Shown: one piece after another, positions 8,394-14,710 of the stretch
Position numbering within the stretch: the stretch's first letter is position 1
How the letters are laid out: each line of letters starts with the position of its first letter
IMG/VR virus record: IMGVR_UViG_3300027659_000239
Coordinates: 1 to 21,672 of that record
Source of the DNA: a virus
Length of the DNA stretch: 21,672 nucleotides
Strand: one strand, 5' to 3'
Notes under the pieces: generated by a model
The model's database searches: none
Seen by the model: the letters and a program-made list of their open reading frames with translations, nothing else
What the model was told of the DNA's origin: nothing
Made by a program: the position numbers and the translations under genes

Positions 8394-8700
8394 CCTTTTT
8401 AACCACACCATCTGGGATTACAGCAAAACGGCATACACCACCAGGCTCTACGTCTAGTGCGATGATAGCGCAGTTCTTACCCCCGCGATACAGGGTACAG
8501 TTACTACACATAACGCCAATATTAGCGCAGTCATTCTCATCTGCTGAGAAATACCCCGCCCATACACCAGTCTTGTCCATGTTGAACTTGCCATGCTTGG
8601 CTACTACGCCAAGGAGAGCGTCCTGCAGGGCCTTTTCTTCAGGCACAAGATTCACGCTGTCATCAGCCTTAGAGATCTCAACTCCAAATGCGTCAATCAT
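8386..8700 (-). CDS. AFGVE-tagged protein with Cys-rich (HiPIP-like) domain
   Basis: The 104-residue protein begins MIDAFGVEISKADDS, the short form of the tag also seen on the DUF6321-like protein. Unlike the rest of the cluster the body is not basic. It holds five Cys (58, 65, 68, 77, 90) in CANIGVMCSNCTLYRGGKNC and then a PGGVCRFAVIP ending. The C-x2-C-x8-C-x12-C arrangement with YRGG and a C-R-F-x-x-I-P end resembles small Cys domains in other phage proteins that recall high-potential iron-sulfur proteins. They could bind an iron-sulfur cluster or zinc. Local GC (55% over 8581-8640) is above that of its neighbours, which suggests separate origin. It is joined to the upstream gene by TAATG and to the downstream one by an 8-base overlap. 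Metal binding is untested. Confidence 0.75.
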   Translation of the reverse strand: MIDAFGVEISKADDSVNLVPEEKALQDALLGVVAKHGKFNMDKTGVWAGYFSADENDCANIGVMCSNCTLYRGGKNCAIIALDVEPGGVCRFAVIPDGVVKKDD

Positions 8701-9032
8701 TAGATCGTCCTTGATTTAGGAAAAACATTAGTATCTGGTAATTTACGCGAAGGTCTAATTGTTTTCATGTTAGTGACTTTTCGAGCCATATTTGCTTCTT
8801 TATTATATTTAGAAGCCAAACCACGATTCGACATGTATGCGTTACTTAAACCTTCTGGCTGCCCTTTACCAGTTCTAATAGCCTTAAAAGCTTTCTCAGA
8901 CGCGTCATAATGCTGTCTAGCCTTTTTAGACGAAGACAAAGCTATCTCTCTAGAATTGATAATTCTCTTAGCTGCATAAGCTATCTTACCCTTAGAGATA
9001 TCAGATCTCTCTACACCGAATGCGTCTATCAT
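8700..9032 (-). CDS. AFGVE-tagged small basic protein
   Basis: The 110-residue protein begins MIDAFGVERSDISKGKIAY. By my count it has 24 Lys plus Arg against 9 Asp plus Glu, a strong net positive charge, and no Cys. The body is helical in look (YAAKRIINSREIALSSSKKA) and ends in a Pro/Arg-rich tail (KTIRPSRKLPDTNVFPKSR). AGGAAG stands nine bases before the ATG. I recognise no known domain beyond the tag. High charge and small size would suit a DNA-binding internal virion protein, which is a hypothesis. The stop is shared with the next start in TAATG. Confidence 0.75.
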   Translation of the reverse strand: MIDAFGVERSDISKGKIAYAAKRIINSREIALSSSKKARQHYDASEKAFKAIRTGKGQPEGLSNAYMSNRGLASKYNKEANMARKVTNMKTIRPSRKLPDTNVFPKSRTI

Positions 9033-9037
9033 TACAA

Positions 9038-9343
9038 TTATCTTCCTGTTAGCTGAGTAGAAACTGGGGCTTTACCCTTATAATTTCTAATTTTCTTGTT
9101 AGCATAAGTAGCTCCAGCTGTACCTACAACACCAGCACCTGCTGAAGCTGCACCAACCTTAACAGCTGTACGTGTAGCTCTACGCTCAAAGTCTTGCATA
9201 AGGCGGGCACCAGAATCTTCTACCTCTTTAGTTGCCCTACCAGTGGTCTCCCCTGCAATATTACCTAAATAGCGCGCAACCATACGTGGGCTTTTAAAAC
9301 CCTTAGAAATATCTGCTCTCTCAACACCAAAAGCGTCTAACAT
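9038..9343 (-). CDS. AFGVE-tagged small protein with Gly/Ala hydrophobic segment
   Basis: The 101-residue protein begins MLDAFGVERADISKGFKS. A charged middle region (residues 30-58) leads into a Gly/Ala/Val-rich stretch, VKVGAASAGAGVVGTAGATY (residues about 61-80), and then a basic tail. The hydrophobic stretch has small residues every three or four positions, like a glycine zipper, so it could insert in a membrane or pack as tight helices. AAGGA lies eight bases before the ATG. I do not recognise a family. Its neighbours on both sides share the tag, so it is likely delivered or processed in the same way. Confidence 0.75.
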   Translation of the reverse strand: MLDAFGVERADISKGFKSPRMVARYLGNIAGETTGRATKEVEDSGARLMQDFERRATRTAVKVGAASAGAGVVGTAGATYANKKIRNYKGKAPVSTQLTGR

Positions 9344-9345
9344 TA

Positions 9346-10203
9346 TTAAGATCCTTTTCTAGCAGCTAATCTAGCTTGTAAAGCAGGATTTATTTTAGCT
9401 GCAGCAGGTGGGGCATTAAATTGTCCTTTAAAACCACCCATATCAGCATTTCTTAAAGCTCTAGTGTCAACCATCTGTCTAGTAGCAGGATCGGTGCCCA
9501 TCCATTGTTCTCTTTGAAAACGAACCCTTTTTTGATCTCTGCCTTGTTTTATAAAACCACCAGCTTGCCCTTGCCGATAGCCAGGGCTCCTAGTTCTCTG
9601 CATAGCCATCTGCTTAGATGCTTGCTTACCGCTCCAATTTGCACCTTGCATTGTTCTACCTATTATATCTGCTCCAGGACCTGCTATTCGCTTGCCACCT
9701 CTCAAAGCAGAAGGAAGACCTTTAGAGACTTTACGCTTTTTGTTACTAAGTTTAAGTTGTTGGTTGCGTAGCTCGCCAACACCTTCACCAGCAACAGCAC
9801 CACCATATGCCCCCAAAACTGGAGCATAAGTTCTAACCATCATATTTCCAATGCCACTAGTTGAAAGTTTGTAACCCTTCCAAGATTTAACACCGCCTTT
9901 TGCTCCCTCTGGTGCATTACGAACAGCATTAATCGCGCCTCTAGCTTTGCTGCCACCTACCATTCTATTTACTTCCATAGAACCTTTTACTGCACCTCTA
10001 GCTCCACTAACGGCACCTCTAAATTTGCCACCGATAACTGGGGTTTGTGTAAAACCAGCTGCTATTCCTGCTGCTGCTCCTCCTAAAGCATATCTAGCTC
10101 TACGCTTTTCTTCTGCAGTAGGTGGTGCTTCTCTAACATAAGTAACGTTTTGCGTCTGCTTCTTAGAAATGTCTGTTCTCTCAACACCAAATGCGTCTAA
10201 CAT
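9346..10203 (-). CDS. AFGVE-tagged basic protein with two glycine-zipper-like segments
   Basis: Three starts stand in a row: TTG 10209, ATG 10206 and ATG 10203. I chose 10203 because it gives MLDAFGVERTDISK exactly like the neighbours, with GGGAG seven bases upstream; 10206 (TGATG coupling) is also possible. The product is 285 residues. Gly/Ala-rich hydrophobic stretches lie at 38-58 (YALGGAAAGIAAGFTQTPVI) and 127-143 (APVLGAYGGAVAGEGVG). A second junction-type motif, KVSKGLPSALRGGKR, lies at 158-172 and is followed by an Arg/Gln/Gly-rich low-complexity tail. This layout suggests two units joined in one chain. The composition recalls phage internal or ejection proteins, but I see no homology to a named one. 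Confidence 0.75.
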   Translation of the reverse strand: MLDAFGVERTDISKKQTQNVTYVREAPPTAEEKRRARYALGGAAAGIAAGFTQTPVIGGKFRGAVSGARGAVKGSMEVNRMVGGSKARGAINAVRNAPEGAKGGVKSWKGYKLSTSGIGNMMVRTYAPVLGAYGGAVAGEGVGELRNQQLKLSNKKRKVSKGLPSALRGGKRIAGPGADIIGRTMQGANWSGKQASKQMAMQRTRSPGYRQGQAGGFIKQGRDQKRVRFQREQWMGTDPATRQMVDTRALRNADMGGFKGQFNAPPAAAKINPALQARLAARKGS

Positions 10204-10205
10204 CA

Positions 10206-10766
10206 TCAAACTCCCTTTGGACCAAAGTAGCCACGGCTCATACCTGAAGCTATTCCTCTACCCATATTTTGACCTGCTTTAAGAGAAGACTTAGAGGTCT
10301 TAGGGTTCTTATTTAAATTAACTCTATTTAATCTAGCGTTAGTGGGGAACATTTTCCCGCCAGATGCAGCCTTACCACCAACAGGTATAGCTCTAGAACC
10401 AGGGATACTAGAAGTAATCATTCTAGCTAAATCAGCTCCAGATGCTTTAGCTACAGTGTGCTCAACACCAAAAGCAGACTTAGAAACTTTGGACTTAGGC
10501 TTTTGTTTTTTGTAATATCCAGCCTTTTGAGCATAATGAGTACCTACAGCACCTCCTAGCACAGTTCCTGGTCCTGGTAAAGCTGAGCCTATAAACCCGC
10601 CAGCCAATTCTAACCCAGCAGCCTTTAACTTACGCTTATCTCCTTTTTCACCAGCAATAGCTCCATGAAAACCTGGAAACAAACCTCCAGTTACATATCT
10701 ACCAACTGAAGCTTTTGGCTCATCGCTACGCTTCTTGCTACTTGCTTTAGCAATGTATTCAGACAT
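10206..10766 (-). CDS. Basic protein with internal AFGVE motif and glycine-zipper-like region
   Basis: The 186-residue protein begins MSEYIAKASSKKRSDEPKAS, not with the tag. It has a Gly/Ala-rich hydrophobic region at about 50-76 (GLELAGGFIGSALPGPGTVL). The tag occurs internally at residues 94-109 as VSKSAFGVEHTVAKAS (bases 10487-10440). After that comes a basic Ser/Lys/Asn-rich tail. The internal tag splits the chain into an N-terminal membrane-like unit and a C-terminal basic unit, as if two tagged genes had fused or as if the site were a processing point. TAATG links it to the upstream gene, and GAGGA precedes the start by about seven bases. No known family is recognised. Confidence 0.75.
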   Translation of the reverse strand: MSEYIAKASSKKRSDEPKASVGRYVTGGLFPGFHGAIAGEKGDKRKLKAAGLELAGGFIGSALPGPGTVLGGAVGTHYAQKAGYYKKQKPKSKVSKSAFGVEHTVAKASGADLARMITSSIPGSRAIPVGGKAASGGKMFPTNARLNRVNLNKNPKTSKSSLKAGQNMGRGIASGMSRGYFGPKGV

Positions 10767-11956
10767 TAAATGTTCCTCAATGGTCGGTTTCTAGCAGCTG
10801 GCTTAAGACGAGCTAGGTTCTCATTTGATATTTCTTTCAAATCAGCACCTATTGGAGAGTAATTTCTACGTCTTCTACCTTCTGCATTAGCGCCAGCTCT
10901 AGTCAACAAATAATCTCCTTGTCGGCTACCATTAAGCTTAGCATTTTCACCTTTATAGCGTCCTCGCGTTGGCCCATAATTAGTCAAGCCAGATTTATCA
11001 CTATACATGTTTCTACCTGCAGCACCAGAAACTGTAGTATTAGCGGTAACATTCTTTTTAGTAGAGAACATTTTTCCTTTTACTCTAGAGTTAACTAGAC
11101 TTGGGTAATCAGATTTAAGAGCTTTCATACCAGCTTTTTTGCCTTTTTCTCTATTCCCAGTTGCTGCTGTTCTTTGGGCAGCAATTTTATCTGCTCCCTT
11201 TATCGAATTTTTAAGATTAGATGGCAATCCTTTAGAAATATCAGTGTGTTCAACACCAAAAGCAGACTTAGCAACAGGGGCCATCTTGTTTCTATTCATC
11301 TTTCTAGCTGCAGCCATTTTGTCTCTTTTTCTGTACATAGGAGGCAATGACGCACCAATACCTGCACCAAGAACACCTGCGCCTGCTATATCAGCAATAT
11401 CACCTTGAGTGGTAGACAAACCCATACGGTCATACGCAGCTTGTTTTTTTGCAGAAAATTTAGCAGGAGCCATCTCTAAAGATTTTGCTTTTCTAGCAGC
11501 GCTAAAACCTTTAGGGAGCATGTTATAAGCTGATTTAGAAACCTTCATATTTTTTCCTTTGTTTCTTTTGTATGCGGACGCATCAGACGCTAACATTCCA
11601 GCAGCACCTAAACCGGCTAAACCAAGACCAGTAGCTCTAGCCTTAGAACTAACTGATCTAAAAGCTTTTAAACCACCTTCGATATTATTTACACTTTTAG
11701 CTGTAGCTGGAGAAAAGTTTTTTGGATCTTTGCCAGCTATCATGTTATCTAATCTTTTTTGGCTACTTTTAACGTATTTAATTCCGCGATTACCTCTACC
11801 AGCTAAACTAACACCAGCGCCAATACCTGTAGCTGCACCTAGCTGAGCAGCTATGTCTGTCTTAGTGTATGGGCCTACAGAGTTCTTCTTAGTGCTTCCC
11901 TTAGAAACATTGTAGATAGCATCCAAATACTCAGTCTCTTCATCAAATTCTGACAC
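10766..11956 (-). CDS. Large basic multi-unit protein with internal AFGVE motif
   Basis: I chose the GTG at 11956 because GGAG lies six bases upstream; a TTG at 11983 would add nine residues without a ribosome site. The product is 396 residues. The acidic N-terminus ends in YLDAIYNVSKG (10-20), which resembles a shortened tag. Three Gly/Ala hydrophobic stretches follow at 34-53, 108-128 and 195-216. Between and after them come KVSKSAYNMLPKGF (138-151) and VAKSAFGVEHTDISKGLPS (228-246, bases 11275-11219). The rest is Lys/Arg/Asn-rich low-complexity sequence. The chain thus looks like several units separated by the same junction motif. It is the first gene of the tagged cluster, following the lysis genes after about 80 bases. 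A tape-measure or ejection role is conceivable, but it lacks the length of a tape measure. Confidence 0.75.
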   Translation of the reverse strand: MSEFDEETEYLDAIYNVSKGSTKKNSVGPYTKTDIAAQLGAATGIGAGVSLAGRGNRGIKYVKSSQKRLDNMIAGKDPKNFSPATAKSVNNIEGGLKAFRSVSSKARATGLGLAGLGAAGMLASDASAYKRNKGKNMKVSKSAYNMLPKGFSAARKAKSLEMAPAKFSAKKQAAYDRMGLSTTQGDIADIAGAGVLGAGIGASLPPMYRKRDKMAAARKMNRNKMAPVAKSAFGVEHTDISKGLPSNLKNSIKGADKIAAQRTAATGNREKGKKAGMKALKSDYPSLVNSRVKGKMFSTKKNVTANTTVSGAAGRNMYSDKSGLTNYGPTRGRYKGENAKLNGSRQGDYLLTRAGANAEGRRRRNYSPIGADLKEISNENLARLKPAARNRPLRNI

Positions 11957-12036
11957 GTGGTTCTCCAAATTTGTGATGTGCAACAGATGTATGCACCTTC
12001 AATGTCTTACTAAAAGAATATCTACACCCGCAACTA

Positions 12037-12258
12037 TCACTTGGCTTTATATGCCCTGTAAGTATTAACGGAATAAAGGATTCCATACGCTATACATAAA
12101 AAAGATAGCCCATACTGTTTTGTATAAACAGAATAGGCTATCCATAGTACTTCCATACATGCAAGGAACACCCAACCCGCTAAAGGTCGTTTCCCAACGA
12201 TCCATAGCCCGCTAAGCGATCCTGCAGCTAATGCAAAGGATAATACTGTAATTAACAT
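12037..12258 (-). CDS. Small membrane protein next to the lysis genes
   Basis: The 73-residue protein is almost wholly hydrophobic. Segments at about 2-21 (LITVLSFALAAGSLSGLWIV), 27-45 (GWVFLACMEVLWIAYSVYT) and 49-66 (YGLSFLCIAYGILYSVNT) suggest two or three membrane helices, with a short basic end (YRAYKAK). The VLWIAYSVYTKQYGLSF pattern recalls small PnuC-like membrane proteins common in actinobacterial phages. AAGG lies about six bases before the ATG, and the gene follows the endolysin by about 21 bases. It could be an additional holin, an antiholin or a transport-like protein. Position favours a lysis role; sequence cannot decide. Confidence 0.7.
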   Translation of the reverse strand: MLITVLSFALAAGSLSGLWIVGKRPLAGWVFLACMEVLWIAYSVYTKQYGLSFLCIAYGILYSVNTYRAYKAK

Positions 12259-12279
12259 CGTGGGCCTTTAGAATGGCTC

Positions 12280-12936
12280 CTAGAGCCCTAGACGCTTCCA
12301 TTCATTCTTTCCAACATTACCAGTAGGACGCATAAGGTGCTTAAGTTGCCAAGCCTTAATAGCCCTTGTGGTTACAGGTCCATAGAAACCTGTATCTGGA
12401 ACAGACTTGAACTTTGCTTGAATCTTACGAACTGACTCGTCATCTTTCTTACTAGCATTACCATTATGCACTTTAGAGCTTGCGTTCTTACCAAACACAT
12501 GCGTTGCTGGTAATGGGAAAGTAGACTTAACTACAGGCTTAGCAACTGGCTTAGCTACACCAAACCACTTAGTCATATTTTGCTCAGCAGCAGCGTTTTG
12601 CTTAATTGAGATATGAAGGTGCGTTGTGTGAGGGCTAATACCCGAATAAGGCTTAGATTTCCAATTGTCAGCTCTGGTATATATCTTACGGTTGAAGATC
12701 ACATAACTAGCTGATGGGTGCTTAGAAGCAGCAGTAATGATTGTATTAGGGTCAACACCAGGGTAAGTAATATCAATGGCGTTTACTGATCTCCGAGAAT
12801 TAGGGTTGTGATCACTATTTCTAGAAGCATGGGCAGGATCACCAACAGTACCATCAGAACCCTTTGGGCGATTAGGCCACTTCTTATTTACTTCATTACG
12901 AAGCTGCACCAAAGATGGTGCTAAATGCCAAGCCAT
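12280..12936 (-). CDS. Endolysin: M15-like peptidase with peptidoglycan-binding domain
   Basis: The 218-residue protein has two parts. Residues 1-125 look like a zinc peptidase of the M15 / D-Ala-D-Ala carboxypeptidase type used by phage endolysins: GTVGDPAHASRNSDHNPN, then VNAIDITYPG, and a final HTTHLHISI. H43, D55 and H108 are the likely zinc ligands, with H106 beside them. After a Pro/Lys/Val linker (127-137), residues about 140-218 form a PG_binding_1-type domain (DESVRKIQAKF, then DTGFYGPVTTRAIKAWQ). The enzyme would cut cell-wall peptides to release progeny. It has no signal peptide, so it needs the holin, whose gene lies directly upstream with a TAATG overlap. The exact bond cut is not visible from sequence. 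Confidence 0.9.
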   Translation of the reverse strand: MAWHLAPSLVQLRNEVNKKWPNRPKGSDGTVGDPAHASRNSDHNPNSRRSVNAIDITYPGVDPNTIITAASKHPSASYVIFNRKIYTRADNWKSKPYSGISPHTTHLHISIKQNAAAEQNMTKWFGVAKPVAKPVVKSTFPLPATHVFGKNASSKVHNGNASKKDDESVRKIQAKFKSVPDTGFYGPVTTRAIKAWQLKHLMRPTGNVGKNEWKRLGL

Positions 12937-13199
12937 TATTCACCTTCAATAGGTGCATCAGGCTGCTCCACATCAAGAGCAACATCCTCTGCTGGAACAG
13001 TTGAACCCAAACCAAAGCTGGTGTTTCCTGGGTCAAAGTAAGCTACAACAGTACGCACAGTGGTCAAAGCAGCAGCAATAAGTGCTGACTGCAACCAGCT
13101 GAAGTCACTTGAAGCTAAAGCGGACAGTGGTACGAGGGCAATAAAAGCAGTAACAAAAGTAGTTACAGCGCTTCTTACTAGATTGTTTAAATTAGTCAT
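12936..13199 (-). CDS. Holin, two-helix actinophage type
   Basis: The 87-residue protein has two hydrophobic segments, about 9-30 (SAVTTFVTAFIALVPLSALA) and 35-54 (WLQSALIAAALTTVRTVVAY), joined by a short loop containing DFSW. The C-terminus is acidic (DVALDVEQPDAPIEGE). This size and layout match two-helix phage holins, which open the inner membrane at a set time. It sits directly upstream of the endolysin with the start and stop sharing TAATG. AAGGA precedes the ATG by five bases. The opposite charge of its tail compared with many holins' basic tails is a mild oddity. Function is inferred from topology and position. Confidence 0.85.
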   Translation of the reverse strand: MTNLNNLVRSAVTTFVTAFIALVPLSALASSDFSWLQSALIAAALTTVRTVVAYFDPGNTSFGLGSTVPAEDVALDVEQPDAPIEGE

Positions 13200-13212
13200 T
13201 ATATTCCTTATC

Positions 13213-13869
13213 TTAGGTGGCTGCGGGCCATGTTCCTATATTTGTTTGCAATGTGGGCCATGCTAACACATTTAAAGTTTGGCGATATACACTACCAGTG
13301 GAAGTGTAGTACCCAGCTATAGATGAGTTTGTTTCTAATTTGATAGATACACCAGTATTAGCAGGAATTATATCTGTAGCCATTAATGACACACTATTGT
13401 TTGGCTCTCCCGTTCCATTATTGGTCATAGACGCACCAGAAGGAAGTTGTGCGTAGTTATATGTTCTATATGAGGAATCAGAGCCATAAGCCATAGTTGC
13501 TAAAGTAAACGTTACAGCACCAGTAAACACAAAGTCGCAGTTCCAGCTAGCTTGTATGATCCAGTTACCAGAAAGAAACGGTGCTGTGAAGGGATAACTC
13601 CATCTTTTAACGTTAGTGGCTGTGGTCCATGAAAACGCTGTTGGGTTTACTCTGAACGCTACAGGTCGTTGATTTTTGTCTACATATGCTTTATTAGCTG
13701 CATGTCCAGATACGGTAGGAGCAGGCACACTTATAGCACCCGTTGCTGTTCCACCAGTTTTTAGCAGAGCGTAAGAGTTAACGTCGTCAGCTAAATTTTT
13801 AATATCTCTGGGTATATCAGGTGTGTCACCACCTACAGGGTATCTAAACCCGCCTGCATTACTAGCCAT
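13213..13869 (-). CDS. Minor tail / fiber tip protein
   Basis: The 218-residue protein opens with GGFRYPVGGDTPDIPRDIKN, a start typical of actinophage minor tail proteins. Residues about 36-64 (LKTGGTATGAISVPAPTVSG, then HAANKAYVDKNQ) match the common fiber segment that ends in a KAYVD motif. The rest is beta-rich, with Trp, Tyr and Thr (NWIIQASWNCDFVFTGAVTF), and probably forms a receptor-binding head domain. AGGAGG lies four bases before the ATG, the strongest ribosome site in this region. It follows a 116-base gap, so it may begin a new transcript that runs into the lysis genes 13 bases downstream. Confidence 0.75.
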   Translation of the reverse strand: MASNAGGFRYPVGGDTPDIPRDIKNLADDVNSYALLKTGGTATGAISVPAPTVSGHAANKAYVDKNQRPVAFRVNPTAFSWTTATNVKRWSYPFTAPFLSGNWIIQASWNCDFVFTGAVTFTLATMAYGSDSSYRTYNYAQLPSGASMTNNGTGEPNNSVSLMATDIIPANTGVSIKLETNSSIAGYYTSTGSVYRQTLNVLAWPTLQTNIGTWPAAT

Positions 13870-13985
13870 TGTTCCTCCTGTGGTTATACCCTACCATAAC
13901 ATGCTTGATAAGTATCTTGTATGTATTAATATTACTCGCCTTATATTACTATTAGGGTTTAGTTAACTTTACACTTACATATACC
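13870..13985 (-). promoter_or_regulatory. Longest intergenic gap; possible promoter region for the lysis genes
   Basis: These 116 AT-rich bases are the longest noncoding stretch in the window. On the minus strand they end in a TAGGGT hexamer (TANNNT type, a possible -10) about 19 bases before the AGGAGG ribosome site; I find no convincing -35. An inverted repeat TAATAT...ATATTA with a 10-base spacer lies near the middle. No open frame or RNA gene is evident. The promoter reading is weak and rests mainly on the gap itself, before the last fiber gene and the holin-endolysin pair. Confidence 0.3.
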
Positions 13986-14702
13986 TTATTGGAATTCATA
14001 TGTGCAAGAAATAATAATTTGGTCTCCATTTGACCATGTAAACGGTTGAGTAGGTCTTATAGTCTGGTTTGTATAAACTAATAAATAATTCTGATTAGAA
14101 GCAGCTACAGATACTCCAGTGTAATATGTAGAGGCGCTAGAGTCGTACATTCTAGCTGTACCAGTGGATTCTATACTTGAATTTCTTACGATCCCATAAC
14201 TCATCTCGGTGCTGGCAGGTAGGCTAAACTGATAAGTCCCGCTCCCACCTGAAAAACCAGAACTTCCTGTTGTAAATTCAATATCTACGTGTACAGTTTT
14301 ACTACCAAGTATTTTATATCTACCTTGGGCTAAAGCACCAGTTCCTAAAGTAGGGTTTGTAATGGATGCGGTCCATTGAGGGGTGTAATTAGTCCAAGAC
14401 CGTACTGTTTCGTAAGTAGATAAAGTCCCGCCGTTAATCGCGGCAGAGTGATTGTGTTGTGCGTAATAAAAGCCAGTTGAAGAAATAAGGGGTGTTGTTA
14501 ACTGTGGTGCATCAAAAACCCCACTTGCAACAGTAGGAGCAATAATTGTTGGCGTAGTTATAGTTTTATTAGTTAATGTCTCTATCCCATCTTTGGTGGC
14601 AGCTCCATCAAATGGCTGTGAGGGCTGTGTTACAGGTTTTTGGCTTACTCGTAGATGATATTCCCCAATTGGAATATCAGGATCTACAGTACTTCCCGCC
14701 AT
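13986..14702 (-). CDS. Minor tail / fiber protein
   Basis: The 238-residue protein has a fiber-type N-terminal segment: QPFDGAATKDGIETLTNKTI and TTPTIIAPTVASGVFDAPQL. The DGIETLTNKTI(T)TP motif is very common in phage tail fibers and is usually followed by a trimerising beta-helix. The C-terminal half is a beta domain (YKILGSKTVHVDIEFTTGSS, GTYQFSLPAS, GDQIIISCTYEF) that resembles short tail-tip head domains. AGGAG lies five bases before the ATG. It sits between the collagen-like fiber gene and the last minor tail gene, so the three probably contribute to the same appendage. No enzyme motif is visible. Confidence 0.8.
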   Translation of the reverse strand: MAGSTVDPDIPIGEYHLRVSQKPVTQPSQPFDGAATKDGIETLTNKTITTPTIIAPTVASGVFDAPQLTTPLISSTGFYYAQHNHSAAINGGTLSTYETVRSWTNYTPQWTASITNPTLGTGALAQGRYKILGSKTVHVDIEFTTGSSGFSGGSGTYQFSLPASTEMSYGIVRNSSIESTGTARMYDSSASTYYTGVSVAASNQNYLLVYTNQTIRPTQPFTWSNGDQIIISCTYEFQ

Positions 14703-14710
14703 TTTATCTC

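Larger units (their letters stand above)
7933..10203 (-). repeat. Dispersed repeat: tag-coding segment at six gene starts
   Basis: The first 36-48 bases of six genes (starting at 10203, 9343, 9032, 8700, 8393 and 7968) encode nearly the same peptide, M(I/L)DAFGVE with either ISKA or a three-residue insert and DISK. Several copies share blocks such as GACGCATTTGG and GATATCTCTAAGG. Others differ mostly at third codon positions, so selection appears to act on the peptide. Two more copies lie inside genes at 10487-10440 and 11275-11219. The region given spans the six N-terminal copies and includes the intervening gene bodies, which are not repeated. Confidence 0.85.

Noticed and set aside
8381-8719. 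Plus-strand open frame of 112 residues across the Cys-rich tagged gene
   Set aside because: It mirrors the conserved tagged gene, whose motifs, tag and ribosome context are on the minus strand. The GC-rich stretch makes long antisense frames likely by chance.
6946-11956. Cleavage after Glu in AFGVE, as by T4-type prohead protease
   Set aside because: The T4 pattern needs a hydrophobic residue two places before the Glu and usually Ala or Gly after it. Here the site reads G-V-E followed by R, I or H, and the ISK junction recurs more widely, so I did not adopt it.
11957-11983. TTG start at 11983 for the 396-residue tagged-cluster protein
   Set aside because: It has no clear ribosome site, while the GTG at 11956 has GGAG six bases upstream.
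12275-12287. Small inverted repeat GGCTC-CTA-GAGCC at the endolysin stop
   Set aside because: The stem is only five bases with no T tract, and the next gene's ribosome site follows directly, so a terminator is not supported.
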